A DNA stretch of 64,000 nucleotides. It comes from Rhizobium leguminosarum (lineage in GTDB: Bacteria > Pseudomonadota > Alphaproteobacteria > Rhizobiales > Rhizobiaceae). Position numbers and translations under genes: made by a program. The stretch lies in assembly GCF_002953715.1 (NCBI RefSeq), contig NZ_CP025012.1, positions 620,001 through 684,000 on the forward strand. Direction: 5' to 3'. The notes under the pieces were generated by a model. That model saw only the letters and a list, made by a program, of their open reading frames with translations. It was not told the origin of the DNA and did not search any database. Below are positions 36,016 to 45,806 of the stretch, in pieces (the stretch's first letter is position 1; each line of letters opens with the position of its first letter).

Positions 36016-36246
36016 GTGTTCCCACGGTGGCGCGCCAAAGCCGGTCGCTGCCGGCCGCGCCATTGCTTGAAAAGGCGCGACACTCATAGGCCAAAAAACC
36101 GCCGAGGCAAAAGCCTTTCTTTGCGCCAAACCGCCAGCCCGGGAAATGCTGTTTCCGTCTTTGCCGGAGATGGGCGGCGCATCCTGCCACCACTCTCTTT
36201 GCGCAGGCAGGCAGAGGTCAGGACGGGGCTGATCGACAGGCCGCGA

Positions 36247-39200
36247 TCAGGACGCCAGCCGCCACCCCGTTCCGGTGGCTTCGTTGGTGAAATCGTCGAA
36301 GGAGAGCGGCCGCGAGAAGGCATAGCCTTGCAGGATATCGCAGCCGAGATCGCGCAGCAGTGCGGCATGTGCTGCCGTCTCCACGCCTTCGGCCACCGTC
36401 TCGACGCCGAGCGAGCGGGCGATCTCGATGATCGAGCTGACCAGTGCGCGCTCCTGCGAGGCATTGACGATCGGCTGCACCAGCTGGCGATCGATCTTCA
36501 GCCGCTTGGGCTTCAGCTTCAACAGGCTGACGATCGAGGTATGGCCGGTGCCGAAATCGTCAATCTCGATATCGATGCCGAGCGCCTTGATGCGCTCGAG
36601 ATTCTGCGAGACGACGTCCTCGCTCTCGTCGAGGAAGATCGATTCCACCAGTTCGAAGGAGAGCTCGCCCGGACGGATATGCAGGTCGGCGAGCGATTCC
36701 AGCAGGCTGCCGTCATGCAGCCGTCGGGCCGAAACATTGACCGAGACCTTCGGCACCACAATGCCGCGCGCCATCCAGCGCATCTTGTCGCGCAGCGCCG
36801 TTTCCAGCACGATCCGGTCGAGCATCTGCACGACGTTGATCTCGTCGGCGATGCGCAGGAACTTGTCGGGGGCGAGCCACCCCTTGGAGGGGTGCTTCCA
36901 GCGCACCAGCGCCTCGACACCGGTCAGTTCCATCGTCCGGGCCGAAAATTGCGGCTGATACCAGGCGGTGAATTCGCCATTGTCGATGCCGGCGAGGATC
37001 TCGTCGGCGGTGCGCTTGGTGTTGACGATATCGGCCTGGAGATTGTGATTGAAGAATTCGAAGCGGTTACGGCCCATGCTCTTGGCGCGATAGAGCGCGA
37101 TATCGGCATTGATCAGCACCTTGCGCGCATCGACATGGATGCCGTTGGCGAGCGCAATGCCGATCGACACGCCGCAGCGGCAGGAAAAGCCCTGGAAATC
37201 GATCGGCTGGCGCATCTCCTCGATGATCCGCGTCGAAAGCTGCGCCATCTCCTTGTCGCCGACGTCGAGCGCCAGGATGACGAATTCGTCGCCGCCGATG
37301 CGCGCGACGATGTCGCTGCCGCGGACGTTCTTGGCGAGCACTTTCGAGGCGTGCACCAGCATTGCATCGCCGGCGGCATGGCCGAGCGTGTCGTTGATGT
37401 CCTTGAAGCGGTCGAGGTCGATGTGCAGGATCGAGAATTTCTGCCGCTGCTGGCGGCCGTCATGGGTGAGATTTTCGAGGGCGATGTCGAGCTTGCGGCG
37501 GTTGGCGAGTGCGGTCAGCGGATCGTGCAGCGAATTGTGCTCGATCCTGTTCTTGACAAGCTCGAGCTCGATATTCTTGGCGACCGCCTCGTCCTTGGCA
37601 GCCTTCAGCCGGATCGTCATCAGCACGTCTTCGGTGGCATCGAAGGCGATGCCCATGATCTTCATCTCGCCGGTCCCCGTCTGGTGGACCTTGCCGACCG
37701 AGCGAACATAGCGCACCGAGCCGTCGTCGACGATCACGCGGCAGACGAGGGCGTGCGTATCGCCGTTGTGCTTGAAGTGACGCGCGCTTTCGAGCGCCAG
37801 GCTCCGGTCCTCGGGATGGATGCGGCTAAGCCAGATCTCCTCGGTCATGAAGCCGTTGCGCGGCGCAAGCCCATAGAGCTCGTGCATCCGCTCGTTCCAG
37901 ATCGAACCGCCGAGGCCGGGCCGCGCTTCCCATATGCCGCACTGATAGGAATTGAGCGCCAGGTCGAGGCGGCTGGAAAGCTCGGCGAGCTGCCCCTCGC
38001 GGCTCGAGAGCTCTTCAAGCGCCAGCTCCAGCTCGGCATTCTTGACCTCGCTCATATCCTTGGCCTTGCGCAGCGTGTCGGTGGTCACCGCATCGGCGGT
38101 CACGTCCCAGACGATGCCGATCGTCTTGCTGACGCCGCCGGCATCCGTATAGAAGGCGCCGACCGAGCGCAGATGGCGGATGCCGCCGTCGCCAAGCAGG
38201 ATGCGGTACTGCGCCGTGCAGGCAGCGCCGGCAATGCTGCAGCTGAAGAAATGCACTTCGGCGGTTTCACGATCCTCGGGCAGGATCGCCGCCAGCCACT
38301 CGTCGAGCGCCCGGCTTCCTTCTTTCGCTGCTTTGCCGTGCAGGGCTGCGGCACGCGCGTCCCAGAGCAGGCTGCTCGAATGATCCTCCAGCTCCCAGAT
38401 GCCGATATTGGAGGATTCCAGCGCCAGATTGAGCCGCTGCGACAGTTCCAGCAATTTTGCCTCGCGCCTCTCCAGCGCGGTAATATTGCGGTTGCGCTCG
38501 CCGAGCAGAAGTGTCGCGAAGAAGATCGGCACGATGATGATGAAGCCGGCGGCAAGGATGATCAGACGCAGCTCGGTGCGGTTTTCAGGTATCGCATTCC
38601 AGCCGCTGTTCGGGACTGCGGAAAGCTCCCACTTGCCGCCGGCAAAGCCGATCTTCTGGCGCATCGGATCCTTGCCGTCGATATCGGACGAACCGAAGAA
38701 CGGCGCCGGCAGAGCAGCATTGGTCGCGGCCGCCGCGCCGATATCGCGGATGGCGATCGAAAGATGGTCGAGATGCGCATAGCGTTCCCGGTTCTCGCGG
38801 TCGCGTGCCGGCATCAGCCCGGTCGCCTGGTAAAACATCGTCTGGTCGATCGCGACCTCGACTGCCCCCCAGAGCCGCCGCTCACCGTTCTCCCTGACGA
38901 AAACCGGGAAGAAGATGGCAAAGGCGTCGCGGCCATCAATGCTGATCGGGCCGTAGAAGCGCGCCGACTGGTCGCCGGCCGCGCTGGTCATCGCCCGGCG
39001 GAAGAAGAGGGTTTCGCGCACGTCGCGGCCGATCCGCTCATTGCTGGATTGCGGCGGGTGGATGTCGCGGATGATGAAATCAGGGGCGACGGCGATATGA
39101 ATGAAAGACGGGTTCTGGATCAGAAGCCAATTGATCTGGCGCTCCATCTCCTCTCCGTTTGCCGCGCTGAGGGAGATCAGGTTCGTCAGGTCGCGCACGA

Positions 39201-39426
39201 CGCTGAGGTCCAAATTGATCTCGGCCATGACCCGGGCGCGGATCAGGTTCGTCTCGTTTTCGGTGCGGATATGAAGTTCGCGCACATGAGACGCAGTATT
39301 GGCCCGGTCGAGCCCGAAGCCGACCATGATGACGACGAGGGCGACAAGCGACGAAACCAGAAACGAAACGCGAGTATTCTTCAACACGCGCCGCAACTGC
39401 TTGCTGTCGCTGAGCCTGGATAGCAA
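36247..39426 (-). CDS. CHASE-PAS-PAS-GGDEF-EAL cyclic-di-GMP enzyme
   Basis: A 1059-residue membrane protein. It has TM1 at about 22-42, a periplasmic CHASE-like sensor (INWLLIQNPSFIHIAVAPDF) and TM2 near 291-311, then two PAS domains, a GGDEF domain with intact RIGGDEFVI and an EAL domain with EALVRW, NVSARRL, IDDFGTGHTS and AEGVET. Both active sites look complete, so it may both make and degrade cyclic-di-GMP in response to an external signal. The start is TTG with AGGGGAG seven bases upstream; no ATG fits. It is a single gene. Confidence 0.93.
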   Translation of the reverse strand: MLSRLSDSKQLRRVLKNTRVSFLVSSLVALVVIMVGFGLDRANTASHVRELHIRTENETNLIRARVMAEINLDLSVVRDLTNLISLSAANGEEMERQINWLLIQNPSFIHIAVAPDFIIRDIHPPQSSNERIGRDVRETLFFRRAMTSAAGDQSARFYGPISIDGRDAFAIFFPVFVRENGERRLWGAVEVAIDQTMFYQATGLMPARDRENRERYAHLDHLSIAIRDIGAAAATNAALPAPFFGSSDIDGKDPMRQKIGFAGGKWELSAVPNSGWNAIPENRTELRLIILAAGFIIIVPIFFATLLLGERNRNITALERREAKLLELSQRLNLALESSNIGIWELEDHSSSLLWDARAAALHGKAAKEGSRALDEWLAAILPEDRETAEVHFFSCSIAGAACTAQYRILLGDGGIRHLRSVGAFYTDAGGVSKTIGIVWDVTADAVTTDTLRKAKDMSEVKNAELELALEELSSREGQLAELSSRLDLALNSYQCGIWEARPGLGGSIWNERMHELYGLAPRNGFMTEEIWLSRIHPEDRSLALESARHFKHNGDTHALVCRVIVDDGSVRYVRSVGKVHQTGTGEMKIMGIAFDATEDVLMTIRLKAAKDEAVAKNIELELVKNRIEHNSLHDPLTALANRRKLDIALENLTHDGRQQRQKFSILHIDLDRFKDINDTLGHAAGDAMLVHASKVLAKNVRGSDIVARIGGDEFVILALDVGDKEMAQLSTRIIEEMRQPIDFQGFSCRCGVSIGIALANGIHVDARKVLINADIALYRAKSMGRNRFEFFNHNLQADIVNTKRTADEILAGIDNGEFTAWYQPQFSARTMELTGVEALVRWKHPSKGWLAPDKFLRIADEINVVQMLDRIVLETALRDKMRWMARGIVVPKVSVNVSARRLHDGSLLESLADLHIRPGELSFELVESIFLDESEDVVSQNLERIKALGIDIEIDDFGTGHTSIVSLLKLKPKRLKIDRQLVQPIVNASQERALVSSIIEIARSLGVETVAEGVETAAHAALLRDLGCDILQGYAFSRPLSFDDFTNEATGTGWRLAS

Positions 39427-39670
39427 AATGAAACTCCCCTGTTGGCGAGCAACTGTAGGACGCGCGGGTTAATTTACGATTGCCCGCCGGCGATGCCGAA
39501 AAATCGTGTGAAGGGAAAAACCGCGGGTTAACGCGGCATCTTGATTATATTTAAAATCCTATTCATCAATTGGGCGGGAAAAGCCATTCTTACGGGCAAT
39601 TTTCGCCATATTCAGGAGCTTATCTGTGGCCAGTCATGTTCTCGTGCAGCGTCTTAGAAGGATTGTCGCC

Positions 39671-39931
39671 ATGCGTTTCGTCGTCGCCACGCTTTTGGCA
39701 ACAGCAAGCTTCCTGTCACCGATGAGCGGTTTTGCCGAGAGCGCCGATGTCGAGGCGACGATCAAGAAGGTCGACACGGCCAACCTCGTGCTGACGCTCG
39801 ATGACGGCAAAACCTATCAGGCGCCCGAGGAATTCAATTTCGACGGCCTCGAAGCCGGCGTAAAGGTGATCGTCTTCTATACCGAGGTCGACGGCAAGCG
39901 CGTCATCAACGATCTCGACATCGTCAAATAG
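39671..39931 (+). CDS. DUF1344 domain-containing secreted protein
   Basis: An 86-residue protein with a signal peptide (VVATLLATASFLSPMSGFAES) and a small domain (ATIKKVDTANLVLTLDDGKT, FNFDGLEAGVKVIVFYTEVD) that matches DUF1344, common in Rhizobiales and of unknown function. The ATG at 39671 gives a normal signal peptide. A GTG at 39626 with AGGAG in good spacing would add 15 basic residues; both are possible. Confidence 0.75.
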   Translation: MRFVVATLLATASFLSPMSGFAESADVEATIKKVDTANLVLTLDDGKTYQAPEEFNFDGLEAGVKVIVFYTEVDGKRVINDLDIVK

Positions 39932-39975
39932 GCGGTTCTCTGGAGAATGATCGGGTGAGGTACGCGCAGATGGCT

Positions 39976-40148
39976 GCCCCTCACCCTAACCCTCTCCCCG
40001 CTCGGGGGGCGAGGGGACGTGCCCTACGAGAGGTTGACGGGGAACGGAGAGGTCGCGACATGTCCCTTCGCCCCGTTTACGGGGGTCCGAAGGACGGGTC
40101 GAGACCCGTGGCTCGACCCCGGTCGGTGGCGGCAGCCGGATGAGGGGC
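39976..40148 (+). repeat. dispersed palindromic intergenic repeat, copy C
   Basis: A 173-base copy of the family seen at 4954-5127 in the same orientation and nearly full length, bounded by GCCCCTC and GAGGGGC. It fills the gap between the convergent DUF1344 and phosphatase genes. Confidence 0.88.
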
Positions 40149-40215
40149 TGGTGTCGGCAATCTCATTGGCCGGCAACGCGATCGTGTCCCAATCCGACCT
40201 AGCGCCCTGCAATAC

Positions 40216-40806
40216 CTACAGCCAGGCGATCGTCCGCTCCGTGGTTTCGATCCGGATGATCCGGTCCTGCGGGATCGCGCCTTCCGCAGCGGTGCTTTTC
40301 GGCAGGTCGGCGATCGTCTGGAAAAGCGTGCGGATGACGCCGCCATGTGTCACGCAAACCGTCGGACGATCGACGGAGTTCAGCCATGAGCCGGTGCGCC
40401 AGGAGAGGATTTCATAGCTTTCCGCATCATCGCCGGGCGGGATGAAATCCCATTTCGCGGCATTGCGTTCCGCCACCCGCTCGCGCTGCGTCGCCTTCAG
40501 CTCCTTGAGCGTCGAGCCCTCCCAGTCGCCGAAGGAAATTTCCACCAGCCTCGGATCGGTGCGATAGGCAAGCGGCGGCAGGCCCATGGCGCTGCGCATG
40601 ATCTCCATGGTCGCGCGTGTGCGCCCGAGCGGGCTTGCGACAAAATCGAATTGGTCGATCGTATCGCCGAGAATCCCGGCAAGCGCCACGCCGTTCTGCC
40701 GGGCCTGTTCCAGGCCCGTGGCATTCATCGGGATATCTTTCTGACCCTGCAGGCGGCGCTCGGCATTCCAGGCGGTCTGGCCGTGTCTGATCACGTAGAT
40801 AAGCAC
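40216..40806 (-). CDS. histidine phosphatase family protein (phosphoglycerate mutase-like)
   Basis: A 196-residue enzyme of the branch-2-like histidine phosphatases. The catalytic RHG motif is in YVIRHGQTAWNAERRLQG, the second Arg in SPLGRTRATMEI, the Glu in LVEISFGDWEG and the second His in VCVTHGGVIRTL. The substrate is unknown; GpmB- and CobC-type functions are possible. It lies 24 bases downstream of fabI on the same strand and is probably co-transcribed. Confidence 0.9.
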   Translation of the reverse strand: MLIYVIRHGQTAWNAERRLQGQKDIPMNATGLEQARQNGVALAGILGDTIDQFDFVASPLGRTRATMEIMRSAMGLPPLAYRTDPRLVEISFGDWEGSTLKELKATQRERVAERNAAKWDFIPPGDDAESYEILSWRTGSWLNSVDRPTVCVTHGGVIRTLFQTIADLPKSTAAEGAIPQDRIIRIETTERTIAWL

Positions 40807-40830
40807 GGTCTCAGCTCCGCTCGAAATGCT

Positions 40831-41649
40831 CTAGTCCTTGATGACGGAAATGTCGGGCGCGTCGACCGCCTTCATGCCGATGACATGATAGCCGCTGTCG
40901 GCATGGTGCACTTCGCCGGTGACGGAGCGCGACAGGTCCGACAGGAGATAGAGGCCGACATCGCCGACTTCCTCGATGGTGACGGTACGGCGCAGCGGCG
41001 CGTTATATTCGTTCCACTTCAGAATGTAGCGGAAATCGCCGATGCCGGAGGCGGCAAGCGTCTTGATCGGTCCGGCCGAGACGGCGTTGACGCGGATGTT
41101 CTGCGGTCCGAGGTCGACGGCGAGATACTTGACGCTCGCTTCGAGCGCGGCCTTGGCCACACCCATGACGTTATAGTTCGGCATCACCTTTTCGGCGCCG
41201 TAATAGGTCAGCGTCAGCATGGCGCCGCCATCCGTCATCAGCTTCTCGGCGCGGCGTGCGACCGAAGTGAAGGAATAGACGGAGATCTGCATCGTCTTGG
41301 CGAAGTTGTCGGCCGAGGTGTCGACGTAGCGGCCGGTCAGCTCGTCCTTGTCGGAAAAGCCGATCGCATGCACGAGGAAATCGATCTTGCCCCACAGCTT
41401 CTCGACGTTCGCGAAAACCTCATCGATGGTGGCTTCGTCGGCGACGTCACAGTGGCCGACGAGCGTCGCGCCGATTTCGGCAGCGAGCGGCTCGACACGC
41501 TTCTTCAGCGCATCGCCCTGATAGGTAAACGCAACTTCTCCGCCCTGCGCATGAATGGCCTTGGCAATACCCCACGCAATCGAACGATTGTTGGCGACAC
41601 CCATGATGACGCCGCGTTTGCCTGCCATGAGGCCGGATGCTTGAGCCAT
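40831..41649 (-). CDS. fabI: enoyl-[acyl-carrier-protein] reductase (NADH)
   Basis: A 272-residue FabI. It has the atypical Rossmann segment GVANNRSIAWGIAKAI, VHAIGFSDKDELTGRYVDTS, and the active-site YxxxMxxxK pattern in YNVMGVAKAALE preceded by TYYGAEK. It catalyses the last step of each fatty-acid elongation round and is the triclosan target. The ATG at 41649 follows GGGAGCG. Rhizobia carry more than one fabI; which copy this is cannot be told from the window. Confidence 0.95.
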   Translation of the reverse strand: MAQASGLMAGKRGVIMGVANNRSIAWGIAKAIHAQGGEVAFTYQGDALKKRVEPLAAEIGATLVGHCDVADEATIDEVFANVEKLWGKIDFLVHAIGFSDKDELTGRYVDTSADNFAKTMQISVYSFTSVARRAEKLMTDGGAMLTLTYYGAEKVMPNYNVMGVAKAALEASVKYLAVDLGPQNIRVNAVSAGPIKTLAASGIGDFRYILKWNEYNAPLRRTVTIEEVGDVGLYLLSDLSRSVTGEVHHADSGYHVIGMKAVDAPDISVIKD

Positions 41650-41770
41650 ATTTCGCTCCCTAGGATTCTGATCGATCCTGCCTATGGCATAGGCCGTTAA
41701 TCGGTTCAAGCTTGGCCGGGATCATCAACTGTTAGGGATCGTAATAAAGGGTGCGAATGTCATAAAAATT

Positions 41771-42958
41771 TCATAGGAACAGGCCTTCGCGCATGCTCCG
41801 CATGAGATCGGTGATTTTATCGTCGGGTTTTTCCCACAAGATAATGCGCAATTCGACGACGAGATCGCCTCTGCCGCCCTCTTCGCGAGGCAATCCCTGG
41901 CCGGGAATTCTAATCGTCTTGTCCGAGCCGGACCATGCCGGGATCGTCACATTCAGCGGCCCGCTCGGTCCCTCGATGCGCGCCTCGGTGCCGAGTACAG
42001 CATTTTCGATGCTGAGCGGCAGCACGGCGTGCAGATCGAAACCGTCGACCGAAAAACGCGGATCGGGCGCAATGCGAATGTTGATGACGGCGTCGCCGCG
42101 CTGCATGCCCGGCAGTTTGAATCCCTGTCCCTTGAGCCTGATCTCGTGACCGTCGGTCGTGCCTGCCGGCAATGCGAAGCCGATTTCGCGGCCCTCCGGC
42201 AGTGCCGCGGTGATCCAGCCGCTCTTCAACACGTCGTCGATCGTCACCGTCGCCGTCGTCACCTCATCCGGTGCTTTCTCGAGGCCGGTATCCTTGGCGC
42301 CGGTGAAACGGCGCACCAGGTTTGTCAGGATGCTGAGCGGCAGCGACAGGTTGGCGGCGGCATTTGCCCCAGCTTCGCCGGCTTCCTCGTCGCCCTTGGT
42401 ATCGGCCTCGGCGGCATCGCCATCCATGCGCCTGCCGGCGTCGCCCTGGGTGTTTTGTGTCTGCTGATTTTGGGCCTGCTGATATTGCGTCTGCTGGGCG
42501 CGACCCTGCGCCTGGCCGCCGGCCGCCGCGCGGGCTTGGGCGCCGAAAATGCGATCCACCATCTCGTCGGCAGCTTCAGCAGAACCTGCCTGTTGCCTCG
42601 AGCCGTCGGCGGCAGCCTTCTGGGCGGCGCGCGCCAATTCTTCCATCACGCGCTCGGCATTGGCCTGCGCCGCCTTGGCGCGCACGGCCGCCTCGCGGGC
42701 GGCCTGGCGCTGCTGCATGATCGTCTGTTCGTGCTTCTTGGCTTCGGCCATCCGCAGGGCATTGTCGAACAGGCTGCGTTTGCGCGGATCCTTCAGCGTT
42801 TCATAGGCGCGGCCGATCTCGGCGAACCGGGCCGTCGCTGTCGGATCATCCTGATTGTGGTCGGGATGGGCTGATTTGGCCATGTTGCGCCAAGCCGCCT
42901 TGATCTCGTCTACTGCCGCGTCGCGCTTGACGCCCAGAATTTTATAAGGATCGCGCAT
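41771..42958 (-). CDS. DnaJ-like co-chaperone (CbpA-type) with long Gln/Ala linker
   Basis: A 395-residue protein. Residues 1-65 form a J domain with the HPD motif in SAHPDHNQ. A long Ala/Gln/charged region follows (about 75-215), with a Q-rich patch, and no zinc-finger domain. The C-terminal part (EIRLKGQGFKLPGMQRGDAV, KTIRIPGQGLPREEGGRGDL) is the DnaJ substrate-binding domain. It should work with DnaK. The ATG at 42958 begins the J domain; a longer frame upstream is not similar to anything. The linker length is unusual. Confidence 0.88.
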   Translation of the reverse strand: MRDPYKILGVKRDAAVDEIKAAWRNMAKSAHPDHNQDDPTATARFAEIGRAYETLKDPRKRSLFDNALRMAEAKKHEQTIMQQRQAAREAAVRAKAAQANAERVMEELARAAQKAAADGSRQQAGSAEAADEMVDRIFGAQARAAAGGQAQGRAQQTQYQQAQNQQTQNTQGDAGRRMDGDAAEADTKGDEEAGEAGANAAANLSLPLSILTNLVRRFTGAKDTGLEKAPDEVTTATVTIDDVLKSGWITAALPEGREIGFALPAGTTDGHEIRLKGQGFKLPGMQRGDAVINIRIAPDPRFSVDGFDLHAVLPLSIENAVLGTEARIEGPSGPLNVTIPAWSGSDKTIRIPGQGLPREEGGRGDLVVELRIILWEKPDDKITDLMRSMREGLFL

Positions 42959-43205
42959 GTCAAAACCGCCGGTGTTGTGATGCGGCAAGCCTCGTCCTTG
43001 CCCGGCATCCCCGTCCAATAAAACGTCTGTGGCGTCACCCGCCACGAAGGCAGGAAGAACCACTCTCAACGCCGATCCTGCGGCGGAGTTGCTAATCACT
43101 TGTTATTTCTGTGCAGAGATGTGGGGTGTTTCGCGGCGAATGGTTAGCTCTTTGCTAAGCATTCGGCAGAAAGCGGTCGCGCGTTAACTTGTTGGCGACG
43201 GCGCC

Positions 43206-43250
43206 CAGCGTCTTTTCGAACGCGCAAAGGGACGCTGTAATATTTTGAAC
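43206..43250. repeat. partial copy of the CGCTGTAA palindromic element
   Basis: AGCGTCTTTTCGAACGCGCA and AGGGACGCTGTAATATTTTG match the element at 58017 without the distal hairpin. It lies directly against the left end of the larger element at 43257. Confidence 0.6.
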
Positions 43251-43256
43251 TACCTT

Positions 43257-43611
43257 AGAGCCTTTCCTGGTCAGATTGAAGCATTCTGTTGGCTCAAACG
43301 GAGTCGGATGGTCGACCGGCCGGCGCGCGTCGTAGCCAAGCTCTACGGGCCAAGCCGGCCGGTCGATCAGCCGGCCCGTTTCAGCCAACCTTCCCGCAGA
43401 TTTGCCTGGCAAATCTGCAAGCCTTAGAATCGCCGGGCGCACCTATCGTTTCGCCATGGCGAAGCGGTGCGGCCGGTGGGCCGGGCATCTTTCCGCCAGG
43501 ATCAAAGGCGATCGGCTCGGACGTACCTTGGGGTATGCCCTTCGCCAATCGCCTTTGCCCTGACGAAAACCTGCTCCGGCAGAAGGCTTCAATCTAACCC
43601 GGAAAGGCTCT
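43257..43611. mobile_element. 355-base multi-hairpin element with 32-base terminal inverted repeats
   Basis: The ends are inverted repeats starting AGAGCCTTTCC and agreeing at 29 of 32 positions. Inside are further palindromes: GACCGGCCGG with CCGGCCGGTC, GCAGATTTGCC with GCAAATCTGC, TTCGCCATGGCGAA, and AAAGGCGAT with ATCGCCTTT. There is no coding frame of note. This is the architecture of a non-autonomous MITE-like or structured repeat element. No clear target-site duplication is seen. It ends 7 bases from the stop codon of the next gene. Confidence 0.65.
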
Positions 43612-43618
43612 AGGAGGA

Positions 43619-44077
43619 TCAGCTCTCGGGCTGGAAGCTCAGAAGCTGCCAGTTGCCGCCGCCGACGAGGCAGGTCTTGCCGTAGAATTTGGCGATGCCG
43701 ACATAGGAATGCCGGGTCGTGCGGAACTGGCGGCAGACCTGGCCGGACTCGTTATTCTCGACGATCGTATCGATGACGCCGGCACTTCCCGTCGATGCAT
43801 TTGCCCAGGGAAGCGGCTGGCCCTCGAGCCTTTGCACATCGGCCGAGGTCACGGCATTACGCACAGTCATCTCGTCGGAAAGCGTGTCGGTGCTCGGCGG
43901 CGTCTGCGGCACGGTGCCGGTTGCCACCGACCGGTCGACCTTGGCGTCACTCAAGAAATCCATACCGCCGCCGACGCAGCCAGAGAGCGACAACATCGCG
44001 GTGCCGATGACGAAGAACGCGCGGCTGCGTCGCCGCAGGCCCCTTGTATGGCGAGATGACTTTGTTATGACTTCCAC
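43619..44077 (-). CDS. putative surface lipoprotein (RT0821/Lpp0805-like)
   Basis: A 152-residue protein starting at GTG (44077) six bases after AGGA. A basic N-terminus (RRRSRAFFVIGTAMLSLSGCVGGG) carries a lipobox LSGC, so it is probably an outer-membrane lipoprotein. The C-terminal half (NNESGQVCRQFRTTRHSYVG, YGKTCLVGGGNWQLLS) resembles the 17-kDa surface antigen C-terminal domain. It is divergent from pdxH. The function is unknown. Confidence 0.75.
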   Translation of the reverse strand: MEVITKSSRHTRGLRRRSRAFFVIGTAMLSLSGCVGGGMDFLSDAKVDRSVATGTVPQTPPSTDTLSDEMTVRNAVTSADVQRLEGQPLPWANASTGSAGVIDTIVENNESGQVCRQFRTTRHSYVGIAKFYGKTCLVGGGNWQLLSFQPES

Positions 44078-44142
44078 CCTGCATCCTGTCCAGTTATCAA
44101 AAGCTGGGCGAGTTTTGAATAATCCGGGGCATTTGAACCAAT

Positions 44143-44763
44143 ATGTCGGCAAACGAGTTAACAAGCGGTGACTTTACCGAAAGTGGCGAACCCTTCAAGC
44201 TCTTTGCCGAATGGCTGAAAGAAGCCGAGGCGTCGGAGCCCAATGACCCGAATGCGGTGGCGCTGGCAACGGTCGATGAGGATGGTCTTCCCAATGTCCG
44301 CATGGTTCTCCTGAAGGGATTCGACGACGGCGGTTTCGTGTTCTACACCAATTTCGAGAGCCAGAAAGGCCGCGAAATTCTTGGCCAGAAAAAGGCTGCC
44401 ATGTGCTTTCACTGGAAAAGCCTGCGCCGCCAGGTGAGGCTGCGCGGCCCCGTCGAGATCGTCACCGATGCCGAAGCGGACGACTATTTCAAGACACGTG
44501 CGCGCGGCAGCCGCATCGGCGCCTGGGCCTCTAAACAATCCCGTCCGCTCGAAAGCCGATTCGCGCTGGAAAAGGCGGTGGCCGAATATACCGCCCGCTA
44601 TGCCATCGGCGAGATTCCGCGCCCCGCCCACTGGTCGGGCTTCCGCATCCGGCCGACCTCGATCGAATTCTGGAAAGATCAGAAATTCCGCCTGCACGAC
44701 CGGGTCGAATTCCGCCGGCCATCACCGGAAGGTGAATGGGACAAGGTGCGGATGTATCCGTAA
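44143..44763 (+). CDS. pdxH: pyridoxamine 5'-phosphate oxidase
   Basis: A 206-residue FMN enzyme that oxidises pyridoxine or pyridoxamine 5'-phosphate to pyridoxal phosphate. Conserved blocks are [44 protein letters not shown] and the C-terminal [18 protein letters not shown] plus [10 protein letters not shown]. It is complete. The next gene converges on it. Confidence 0.97.
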   Translation: MSANELTSGDFTESGEPFKLFAEWLKEAEASEPNDPNAVALATVDEDGLPNVRMVLLKGFDDGGFVFYTNFESQKGREILGQKKAAMCFHWKSLRRQVRLRGPVEIVTDAEADDYFKTRARGSRIGAWASKQSRPLESRFALEKAVAEYTARYAIGEIPRPAHWSGFRIRPTSIEFWKDQKFRLHDRVEFRRPSPEGEWDKVRMYP

Positions 44764-44768
44764 CGGGC

Positions 44769-45806
44769 CTATCGGCCCATCAGCTTCAGCGGTATGCCGG
44801 AGGCAAGCGCCGAGACGTAGCGTCGCTTCTGGTAGAAGCCGTTGAGCGAAATGCGCGGGAGATAGCCGGTCAGCTGCGCTGCCGGCCGCCCGGGTTGCGT
44901 GGTGACCGCGAGGGTAAAGCCGAGATTGCGGGCGATGCGCGCCTCGCGGGCGGTCGCAGCCGCCGGCGTGCCATAGGGATAGGCGATCGTCTCGGGACGG
45001 ACACCGGTCACCGCTTCGAGATAATCCGCCGAAGCCTGCATTTCTATTCGTGCTTCGGCTTCCGGCAGCCGGGCCAGTGCGCGATGGCTGATCGTATGGG
45101 CGCCGAGCGCTGCGAGCGGATGTGCCGCAAGCCATTGCAATTCGCCGGGTCCCATTACCAGTTCGCGGACGATATCCGTCGGCTCGATGCCGTTTTCCCG
45201 CGCCAGCAGATCGATGGCGGCGACGGCGCGTGCCTCGTCGGAGCGATGGATATAGGCGGCAAAGCGCTCGAAGGCATGCCATTGCTGCTGTGGGCTGTCG
45301 AGCACCAGGCGCTCCATGCCGTGGCCGAAATCGAAACGGATTTCCGGCACCTGGCGTAAGAGGATCGCCAGCGTCTCCCACCAGATGCTGTGGGAGCCCT
45401 CGGCAAAACCCTTGGCGACGAACACCGTGAACGGCGCTTGATGCCGCTCGAATACCGGCAGCGCATGCTCCAGATTGTTGCTGTATCCGTCGTCGAGCGT
45501 GAAGGCAGCAAACGGCACTCCGCCCTCGGGCTCCGCCAGCAGCACCGGCACCTGATCGAGTGGCACGAAACGATAGCCCTCCCGCCGCAGCCGCCGCAGC
45601 GCCGCATCGAGAAAACGCGGGGTGATTTCGAGATGCGCATTCGGCTCGAAGGCCTCTGGCACGTGCGGGCGGACATGATGCAGCGTGAAGACGACGCCGC
45701 GCCCGCGCGCTTCGCGCATCAGCCCGGCCGAGGCAAGCAGCCAGGAAACCTCGAGCCCGGCGCCGATCGCTGCGCGTTTTGCCAGTCGCTTGAATTGTCC
45801 CGTCAT
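44769..45806 (-). CDS. polysaccharide deacetylase family protein
   Basis: A 345-residue protein with a NodB-homology domain. FAAFTLDDGYSNN gives the catalytic and metal Asp pair, GAHTISHRAL the HxxxH metal site, and IAYPYGTPA the arginine-loop equivalent. An N-terminal segment of about 60 residues precedes the domain. It would remove acetyl groups from a cell-surface or exported polysaccharide; no sugar gene cluster is nearby. No signal peptide is evident. Confidence 0.88.
   Translation of the reverse strand: MTGQFKRLAKRAAIGAGLEVSWLLASAGLMREARGRGVVFTLHHVRPHVPEAFEPNAHLEITPRFLDAALRRLRREGYRFVPLDQVPVLLAEPEGGVPFAAFTLDDGYSNNLEHALPVFERHQAPFTVFVAKGFAEGSHSIWWETLAILLRQVPEIRFDFGHGMERLVLDSPQQQWHAFERFAAYIHRSDEARAVAAIDLLARENGIEPTDIVRELVMGPGELQWLAAHPLAALGAHTISHRALARLPEAEARIEMQASADYLEAVTGVRPETIAYPYGTPAAATAREARIARNLGFTLAVTTQPGRPAAQLTGYLPRISLNGFYQKRRYVSALASGIPLKLMGR

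Noticed and set aside
35518..39423. A 1301-codon open frame on the plus strand
   Set aside because: It is antisense to aroC and the GGDEF-EAL gene, has no recognisable domain, and arises from the high GC at third codon positions.
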